This document shows, one piece after another, positions 31,001 to 41,726 of a stretch of DNA of 64,000 nucleotides. Numbering within the stretch: position 1 is the first letter of the stretch; each line of letters begins with the position of its first letter. The notes beneath the pieces were generated by a model. It saw nothing but the letters and a program-made list of their open reading frames with translations. It was not told the origin of the DNA and did no database searches. The stretch is from Cristatella mucedo (Eukaryota; Bryozoa; Phylactolaemata; Cristatellidae), in assembly GCA_009760855.2 (NCBI GenBank), contig WPIO01000043.1, positions 1,364,001-1,428,000 of the forward strand, written 5' to 3'. The position numbers and the translations under genes are program-made.

Positions 31001-33323
31001 TGGAGGCTACTATTCTGTTCCTTTGTGCATGTATCTAGCTAGCCATTTTGAGATTTTGATATTCATTAATATTATTGTGCCTTTTGTTGAAGCATCGAGT
31101 ATTACATACCATTTAACTGAATAATAATGATACATTTGTATGGCACCCCTAGGGAACTTACTATTTCTGGGTAATTTAGACATGCTTGAAAGGAAGCATA
31201 TCATTACTGGCTGTTTCTGTTTCCCGATGTGCACATACTGGCAAGAGCCACGATTAGATGTACTAATAACTGCCACTGTGCAAGTCCTTAAGTGGCTAGC
31301 GTGCTTTCCTATTGGTTCTTGTGACATGTTTATGGTCTTCCAAGTTGCTTACTGCCATTGGCTTAGTGTACCCTGCACCTTCAATTTGGTTCTCTTATGC
31401 TTCCAATCATTCTGTAATCTATTGCTGTTGGATGTTGGAACAACTTATTTACTAAGCTATATGGAATAAATATGTGCTATATGAAACAAATAAGTGTTCA
31501 TTGCAGGGAACTCATCCTCGCAAAATTACGGAAGGATTTGATCTGGCCAGAAACAAAGCATTGGAGGTGCTCGAAAAGGTTGCTGTTAAGAAAAATATTG
31601 ACCGAGACATGCTAATTAATATTGCACGGACATCACTGCGAACTAAAGTTCACAGGGATCTCGCCGATCTTATCACCGAGGTAATTCACATGCAGCAACA
31701 GTAGATGGTTCAGTTTCCCTTGTTTTTTTACATCTAGACTTTGTGCAGCTGGAGTGCTATTTTTTAGTAACATCATGTGAGTGGCCACTTTTCATAGCTT
31801 ACCCACTGCACTTGACATATCGTATTGCCTGGCAAGTTGTGTACTTGCTCAATCAAGTCAGGATCCATGTGCTATGATTGTGAAAGCACACTTAAACACG
31901 ATCCCTGTTTTGTTTCAGCACGTTGTGGATGCCGTTCTTGCAATTCGACGTGGAACTGAGCCCATTGATCTCCACATGGTGGAAATCATGGAGATGATGC
32001 ACAAAACTGACATGGATACCACGTATGTGTTGCCTAGCAGTAAAGCCGTCTGTGATGGGATATGACAGCCAGTAAAAACCTGTAACACATTGTCAGCATG
32101 AGCTAGGTTGTGCCTGCCTGCCATGCAAAGAATGTCACGTTTCGTCCGTAAAGTTCGTCCTGTTATTCATTGCTTGCCGGACCGCTACTAGGTAGCGCCA
32201 TTAGAAGTGAACATTTTTAGTGCCATAGCCAGTTTGTTGAATCCAGAAAGAATGTAGAAGTGGAGTCGATAACCTTAGAGAAAACTAAAATCAGTCTCAT
32301 TATAAGACACTTCAATGATAGGAAGAACAATTGAGAGCAGGAAGTGCCATCATTGCTTCCCCCATAGTTTAATGATAAACCATAGTGTCAGCTGAACATG
32401 TCAGGTACACTGTGGATAGGAGAGAACAGAAGTTGAGATTTTATGCCCGTAAGGCCCCCTCGGTAATGCAATAAGACACCGTAGCCTTCTGTTAGCTGAA
32501 TTTGAGATCGGCTCTATTTGGGAGTCGTAAATCAACTAATATTTGATATTTGCTCTCAGAATGCACCTTCTAAAGGTGATGTTGCTTTATATTTGACGAG
32601 TTCTGTCATCGACCTACTTAATCTCTCATCTTGCCTGGACATTACTGGCACTGCATTGCAATGGTTCAGGTACTATATCAGTGGGATACTCCAAAGTATT
32701 GATGTGAATGGACTAAGATCATTCGAGGAACCTCTGAAATATGGAGTACCTCAGGGCTCCATGCTTGGTTCTGTTCTTTTCACAGTTTATACTCTTCCTC
32801 TTGCCGATGTGATTGATTGCCAAGCACTATATAGGCTATTGCTTCTATGCAGATGACACCCAGTTGTACCTTTGCTTTGATCCCTCCCAGCCCTCGAGCA
32901 CATCAAATTCTCTCCACTCCCTTGCTGCATGCATTGATGACATCTGCACATGGATGGCAGCAAACTTTCTTCAATTAAACGATGATAAAACTAACTTGCT
33001 AGTTATGGGCAAACCAAGTGTGATTCAGAAATAGGAAAGGTTAATGCTCAAAGTCGGCTCTGCCAGCAAATCTCCTGTTGAATCTGCACGAAATCTAGGT
33101 GTCATGTTCCAAAGTAACCTTCCGTTAGACGACCTCATCATCTCCACAATCAAGTCTGCCTACTTTCAGCTACTTAGCATTACTTAAAATTCGGGCTTGA
33201 TTAAACAGGGATACCACATCTAAATTGGTCCATGCATTTGTGACATCTCGCCTTGACTTCTATAACTCACTGCTTGCTGGTCTACCGGACTGTGCAATCA
33301 GGCGATTACAGTTGATGCAAAAC

Positions 33324-33380
<57 letters not shown>

Positions 33381-36300
33381 GACTCTCAGCGGGTGCACTC
33401 TATCTAGTGCATTATTATTATTATCGGCGATGATATGGCAGATTTTCATTTCTATTGTCAATAGGAGTACAGAAGTACGATCTCTGTGCATTCAATAGTT
33501 GCTGAGTATGTGTACCCATTATAACACTGTGCAACCAGATATATTGGAAGGTTCGGAATCAAACGATTTTTTGGCAACTACATACATTTTTTACTTTTGG
33601 TTAAGTTAGTCACTGAAACGGTGTTTTATATGAAAGTCGCTATGGAGACATGGCTCCACGTACTGGCACCATGAAAGCTGAAATTCAACTGCTTAGGGGC
33701 ATGTGGTTTTTGTCTATCGGCAGAGGCCAGTTCATCTAAAGGATTTGCATTACTCTTTAGCAAACGAGCATGAACACTGTGTAGTTGCTGACTTCACTCA
33801 CTGCTAATGTACTTGTATTCGTATTTTAAAAATTGCCCAATCCTGTCATCTGTCTTTATCTTGATGCTCCTTATTTTTTCTCGCCGACGTCCCAAAGCAC
33901 ATTATCGGCTTTCATTTCTATGCAACTGAATCTCATTTCAACCTGTGCTTTGATTAGAGCTTGCCTTTCTCAACCCCAGACTCACCAAAAACTTCCATGA
34001 AGCTTTTATTGCCAGCTCTACCATATATGGCAGCCAATTTTTTCAGTTGAATGATAGACCAACTTAATAGTTACGGGCAACTTTTAATTTAATTGTTTTA
34101 TAGATGTCTCATTATAAAGCTAGTGTCTCCTGTTGCCTCTACATTGAATCTGGATCTTATTACAAAACATTTCACTGGCTGAGCACATGAGCTCCATGGT
34201 TGAGTCTGCTCCCAGGACTTGCTTTTAGGTTCCTTAATTTCTTTCTGCAGTTGCTCAGCCTGAGCTACTTCTTGTGCCTTCTCATTCTTCACTTCCGGTC
34301 GGTTAGTTGTCCAGTCTCAAATCCGTTGGAGACTGCCTCCAGCTCCTGTTCTTACAGCCTGGGCACCGATTTTGACCGATATCGTCACATCCTTTTACTT
34401 GATGTTATTGATAATATTCTTATTTATCATATGTACATTGCTTACTTAAATGCAAGAGCTCTTTTATGCCGCTATCTTGACTGCATTATTTGATTGCGGA
34501 TGGAGCCCTGGATCGTCTCTTTTCAGCCTTATCCGGGGTATTGTGATGGATCATGGTGCACGTCATCCAGATATGCCAAAAAGAGTCGAAGATGCATACA
34601 TTCTCACTTGCAACGTGTCCCTCGAATATGAGAAAAGGTGGGAAACTTGTCCCACAATCCAATCGTGTGCTATCCCGTGGTTTGGTCTTTTCGTGTCTCC
34701 ATTCGCCATTTGCCAGCATTCGTTTTGATACTGTCTTTTTTCTTCCAGTGAAGTCAACGCAGGTTTCTTCTACAAATCTGCTGCAGAGCGTGAAAAGCTG
34801 GTCCGTGCTGAGAGAGAGTTTACCGATCAGAAAGTTAGGAAGATAATTGAATTTAAAAAGCAAGTCTGCGATAATAACGATAAGGGAGATGCAAAGAAAA
34901 AAGCCTTTGTTGTTATCAATCAGAAGGTAAGCAGATGCATTTTAGCTCACTCCTCTGGCTGTGTAAATGCCTGCTGTGTAGTACCTGGCATAGACACTGG
35001 CGCTTTATTGACACGATAGAGAAGTGACATGCACATCACATTCATTAACGGTGTGTGCGTGTCCGTGCTTGTGTATTTGTTTGTGCACGTGTGTTGTGCA
35101 TATCGGTACAATATAGGTACAATGTTGTCCTAAAGTTTCCATGCACCTCATGCATCGATCTGAGTTTGGTTGTTGCTAATGCCCATATTTGAGTCAGTCA
35201 TTAAACTGCACTACGTGTTAAATCGTCACAATCTGGTAAAGCAACTTTGACCTTAATAGTCACAGTTTGCTATGTTTGGCTTAGTAAGTGACTGCTTTCG
35301 CAGGCAACAGAGTTAATGGCTTCCATGTAGCAGTGCTGGCCCGCAGCTTGGGTATCTAGATTTAAATCTTCATATTTCAGTATTTCATGAACTGCCGGCC
35401 AGCAAATTTTCACCACAACACATAGGAATTTGCATGAGTTAGCAACGTTTGTAATAAATCGTACATGCTGCCCCTTTGGTTTTTTGCCAGGTGAAAACGT
35501 ATGCACAATTACCCTTCTTTAATATCTTATGCAATTTCTGGCTTCCAACTTAGTCGCCATTTTTGACGGATATAATTTTGTAGTCTAGTTAAAGCACTGC
35601 AAAGAGTGGAAAAAACACCGTAAAGGGTTGGCTGGTGAAAAAGCCATTAGCGAATTTTTTTAAATACTTCCCCAGGTTTTAACTAACTCGCATTGCCGAT
35701 TGCATGTATTAAATTAAGCTACCATCTTATATTAATAAAAACATCAATGCATGCAAAGCACCGTGGTTTTGGCGAGTTTTTTCTAGCCAAGTATTTGAAA
35801 GCAGTTGTATGCTGATCCACGGCTCTTTTTCATCAGGGCTCTGTGCTAGGTCCGGTCCTTTTCACCGTTTATACTCTCCCTCTTGCTGATGTGATTGCCA
35901 AGCACAATCTAGGCTTTCACTTCTATGCGGATGACACTCAGTTGTACCTTTGCTTTGATCCCTCCCAGCCTTCGAGCACCTCAATTTCTCTAAACTCACT
36001 TGCTGCATGCATTGATGACATCCGCACATGGATGGCAGCAGATTTTCTAAAACTAAACGATGATATAACTAACTTACTAGTTATGGGCAAACCCAGTGTG
36101 ATTCAGAAATTGGAAAGGCTGCCGGTCAAAATTGGCTCTGCCAGCATATCTCCAGTTGAATCAGCTCGAAATCTAGGTGTCATATTCCAAAGCGACCTCT
36201 CGTTAGACGACCACATCAGCTCCACAGTCAAATCCGCCTATTTTCAGCTTCATTATATTGCTAAAATTAGGCCTTGTTTAGATAAAGACACCACATCTAA

Positions 36301-39300
36301 GTTGGTCCATGCATTCGTGACATCCCGTCTCGACTTCTGCAACTCACTGCTTACTGGCCTATCAGCATGTGCGATCGGGCGATTGCAGCTGGTGCAAAAC
36401 TCGGCAGCTAGGCTTGTCTGTCGTGAGCGTCGCAGTTGCCACATTACTCCACTTCTCGCCGACCTGCACTGGCTACCAGTGAGGCAACGGATTGACTTCA
36501 AGGTTTTGTCGCTCACTTTTAGGTCTCTTCATTCTATGGCTCCAGCCTATCTTTCAGATATACTCCCCAATCAGGCCAAGCATCGTACCACCCGCTTTTC
36601 GGAATCCAACAGTCTGGAAATACCTTGTACAAACCTTAAATCCTTTGGAGACCGTGCAGTTAGTTCGTATGCTCCCAAAGCCTGGAACTGCCTCCCGACC
36701 TGCGTCAGAACATCCCTTGACCTGACCACATTTAAAAGAAACTTAAAAACACGCCTATTTATGACAGCATTTAGTGGGTCCCTGTGATTCGTCCTTGATG
36801 TGCTTATGCTTGCTGACACTGTGCATGCTGCCACTAACCACATTTGCATGCTGACCCGTGACATGCATGTCACCCCTAACCATATTATTCATTTTTTTTT
36901 CAAGCATGATTTTACTTACTATTCTATTGCATATCACTTTGCAGCAAATGTAAAGCGCCTAGAAAGAGATTAAGTTCTCTGAGGGCGCTTTATCAAGTGC
37001 AATATTATTATTATTACAATATTATCAGCAAACTTAGTTGACTGGCTTTTTCCTCTAACTGCACTACCGACTTTTTGCATAGTCTCAAAACATGTCAGGC
37101 TTACGTCTGCACATGCATAAAACAGATGTCTCTAGCCTTGAACATTCCCGAAAGAGTGTCAGACACAGTCGGTAAGATGCATTTTTCTAAATGGGAATAC
37201 CTTTCACATCCAACAGTTTTTACTTTGCCATATACTGAATGTATGAACACAAACTATCCTTAAAAAACTGCAAGTGTTTCCTGGCCCACATGAAACCGCC
37301 AAATGAGTTTATTTTGCATGGTTTTGCAGCTATTGAGCTAATGCTGCACAATTTGTTATGTAGATTGTTTACTGTAGTAGTTCGACATTGTAATATTTGA
37401 GGCCCTGGTTTTTTAAACTCGGGACCGTTCCGGATTTGTGTTGATTACAAGGATGCGTGGAGTTTCTGGGCCAGCACTGTATTTGATACGTGCACTTTAG
37501 CTCAGAAGTGTCAGTGATCCCTTGTTTTTACTGAGTAGTGAGCAATCCGACTGTGAACAATAAAAACGAAGCACACATAATTAATGTGTCCAATAAAAAA
37601 TTGCTTATTTCGCAGTGGTTTTTCATATAAGAGAAAAAGAACTATAAATGTATCTTTGATCATGTAAATTAACTTTAAAATGGCAGACGTGACTCATTTT
37701 ATAGCATGTTGAAAACTGCTGAGTTGCTTGCTTCTAGCGGTACTTAGGCGTGCTACAGTAATACGAAAGCTACATATACCGTGGATTATCGGCTCTTGTC
37801 CGTAAGCTGTTTATACGTAGTCCGACGTACCTTTGACCAAGGAGTTGAATGCCTCCAGGAAGGGCCAATTGCCAATACTAAAGGGACCTAGTAACGTTGC
37901 AATTGCTAAGAATTGCTTAAGAAAAAACAATTGTGGATTAGTGAGGCTGGTGATGTACAACCTGAAGAAAATGGCACCGACAAGTACCGTGGATCACTCA
38001 GAGACCTTGTGCACTGTACCCCGAGATTATATGCTGATTACGACCGATGCTTTGAAGCATGGCTTTGCCTTTGCGATGTCTCAAAGTCTGCAGGTTGCTT
38101 CCGGAAAGCTAGTTGGTAGGGATACGATTAGGCGATGACTTGAAAAAGATATGTTGGCTTCGATCGTGAGAGAAAAAAGGAGCTGCTTCTTTCCACCAAG
38201 CACAAGTCGGCGCGTTTGCAGTGGGCTAGGGCAAAAGCACACTAGATCCACGAAGACTGGAACAAAGTCATGCGTAGCACCGATAGTAAATTTGCCATTT
38301 TAGGTAACTGCAAACGCATGCATCACATGTGTCATCACCCCCAGTGAAGGTTTCAACAAAAATTGCGTCAAGAAGGTGGTGCAATTTGGTGGCAAAGGGA
38401 TCATCGTCTGAGAATGCTTCTGCAGCAAAGGGCTAGGTGCCTTTTGTCGGATACTAGGCATCATCACAGAAGACAGTTATTTAAAGCTACTCCAGACCAT
38501 TGCAGTACTTAGTGCAATAAGGCTTCTCGGAGAAAAAAATTAATTTCACCCGGGACAGTGACCTTAGAACACGGCTAAGCGTATTAAATATTTTTCCAAA
38601 ATTCTTCGGATTTTGGTTTAGGATCCATTATGCTTTTAGGGTACCCTAGTCAAACTCCGGATCTGAATCCCATTGAGCATTTTTATTATTTCATTTCTAT
38701 AAAGCGGATAGCAGGCTCAGAGCACCGAAGAGTCATCACATCTGAAGACTTGCTTTTCCAGTTTACAAGACGTTTGAAGAACGATGACATCGGATGTTTT
38801 GAATAATTAGATCGCTCTGTGCCTGAGCGGCTAAGAGAAGGGATTGCTAATTATGGTGGTGAAAGTTTATGTTGGCACTGCAGATTTATAAACCTGTATG
38901 GAAACGTTTCCTTTTATGTTAAGAATGCTAATTTTGTAAACTGTTAGTGATTACTGTTTGCTCAAGTAACGTTTTGCCACTGGAATCGGAACTCTTTCCT
39001 TTGCCATTTGAACGGCCTCTGATACTTCTGTGTTCGATTGTGTATTCATTGCTGTTCGAATAATATCACTTCTTGGCCCTTGAGCTGCTTGTAGCTCCAA
39101 CAGCATCAGAATATGGCCTCTGGGTTTGCAAATACTTTGGGCTCCGGGTGTTTTCCATTGAGTAAGCTGTGTTTTTGTCTATTTTACTTTGTTCTGCATC
39201 GAAACTAACGACTTGCCTGTCGCTCGTTGCTATATGGCAAGTATGGTTTTCTAGGGTATTGATCCGCTGTCTTTGGATGCCCTAGCCAAGGAAGGAATCG

Positions 39301-41689
39301 TTGCACTTAGGCGTGCTAAAAGGCGAAACATGGAACGGTAAATAAGGCACATGGGCACTGGTATTGTTTGATCATTTGCGTGACGTTTAGGTGCACACCT
39401 GATCGGCTTGCTTGAAACCCGTTTCATGGTCTTTGCAGCCATACCATGGTGTGTTTCCTGTTCTCTTTCTAGGCTGGCTTTGGCTTGCGGAGGTATTGCC
39501 ATGAATTCCATAGATGAACTCACGCCTGATGTACTGGGGCATGCCGGTTTGGTGTACGAGACAGTATTGGTACGTTTCAAAATAGTGGTGTTAATTTTAT
39601 TCTTGAACATGCACGTTGTATCCATTTCCTTGTGCGTGACATCGGCTAATTCGATATGTAGCTTGATATGTAGCTTGATACATATCACAGCCAAATGATT
39701 CAAGACTTGGCCGACATTGAGCTAGCCCCAATCCTGTCTTATGTGTCGGCATCTGGCATTAAGGGAGAACGAAATGCAATTTGGTGATTTAACCCTTATT
39801 GCTTAAAACACCTCTTACTTTACATTTGGTCGCTTTTTCCTATATACCTGGCTCATTTCTGGTATATGTCCTCTCCGGTGAATTTTTGGGCAACTCTTGC
39901 ACATATCCGTCAAGCAACATTCTCATGCTCCCCCAACAGTGGATGCAGATGTTTTCTCTAAGAACAATTGGCCGTTCACCTGGTCAGTTTGGGACTCCTT
40001 AGCTTACTTCCTTAGCTTACTACCTCGCCTCACAAATCCAACACTCGTTGCTTAGTCACTAGTTGCCTGGATGCTAGTTACAATAGGCTGTGCAAGTATA
40101 TCTTTGACGGATGACAGATGACTGTTATGGTGTGGAAAATCGTGGATAATCTTTGACCTGTAGAATTATTTCATCTTTGAAGCCAGTATGCTCTAATTTT
40201 CCAACTTGTAGTACAAGTGTGTGTGTGTGTGTGCGCGCGCACGTGTGTGCGCATGTGTGTGGTGTGGCGTGGCATTGTGGGTGTGTGTTAATACGTGCAA
40301 CAACGAATGAGTGCAATAATCTCCCAAAATGCATAACAAGTAGAATTGAGTTTTGGTCCTGCCCTCTGCATTAGTGGCAGTCCTTAATATGCATTGCACT
40401 GCTTCCTTTTTCTTGCACTCACTCGTGCATAGACTAGCTGCATGGTCTGCATCTGTCTGCCTACAGGGTGAGGAGAAGTACACGTTCGTTGAAGAGTGCA
40501 AGAATCCTCAGTCAGTGACATTGTTGATTCGTGGGCCCAACAAGTACACATTGACACAAATCAAGGATGCCATTCACGACGGCCTCCGTGCTGTGAAGAA
40601 TGCCATCGAAGACGGTGGGGCTTTGTTGTTGCTGTGCCGGCTTCCCTGGCATGCCTGCACTGGCAGCCTGTCAGAGCTCGGCGATGCTGTGCAGGCTTCC
40701 TGTGGTGCTGAGAGTGTTTGAGCTGTGTTTCTTTTTATGTATCAGATGCCGTTGTTCCCGGCGCTGGAGCTTTCGAGATAGCTGCGCATGTTGAGCTGAT
40801 GAAGTACAAGGACTCTATCGCTGAGAGCTCACAGCTGGGTAAGGTTCGGACACTAGATCATCTACCGAGGGCTGATAATAATTATGACAAAATGTTCATA
40901 TGCCACCTTTAGAGAACATAATCTCTTCTTTACTCTTTACATATGCTGCAGAGGTTGGTGGTCTTCTCAAATGGACCTTGTCATTTGTAATTTGTTCATT
41001 GTTTGTAGGGGTCATAGCATATGCCGATGCACTGCTCATAGTACCAAAGGTGCTTGCTGCAAACTCGGGTTATGACCCATTGGGCACCATCGTCAAGCTG
41101 AAGGCAGAGTATGCAGCTGGTGGGGGCAAGCAGCTGGTAGGAATTGATTTGTCAACAGGTACGTGAAGGGCTTGATATGCAAATAGGCTTCGTATATTGT
41201 GAAAGCAATATTACAGCAATATGATATTACAAACCATTCAATTGCATTTCCCTTTGTAGCAAATGTAAAGCGCCTAGAAACAGATTGAGTTCTCTGAGGG
41301 TGCTTTATCAAGTGCATTATTATTATTAATTCAATCTCTTTCTAGGAACTTGACATTTGTTCCAAAGGAAGCACAATCGAATGGTTAGTGGTAGCATGCT
41401 CAATAATCAACAAAAATAACATGGTTAGGGGTGACACGTACAGGGTCAGCATGCAACTTTTGGTTAGTGGCACAGTGTCAACACGCATAAGCACGTATCA
41501 GATATTACTCACCATTCAATCGCGTTTCCCTTTGCAGCAAATGTAAAGCGCCTATAAAGAGATTTGAGTTTTCTGAGGGCACTTTATCAAGTGCATTATT
41601 ATTAAAGGACGAATCACGGGGACGTACTAAATGCTGTGATAAATAAATGCATATCTAGTTACTTTTTAAATGTGGACAACTCGGGAGAT

Positions 41690-41726
<37 letters not shown>

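Noticed and set aside
40353-40721. 122-residue frame as an independent gene
   Set aside because: It is CCT6 exon 10 read into its flanking introns.
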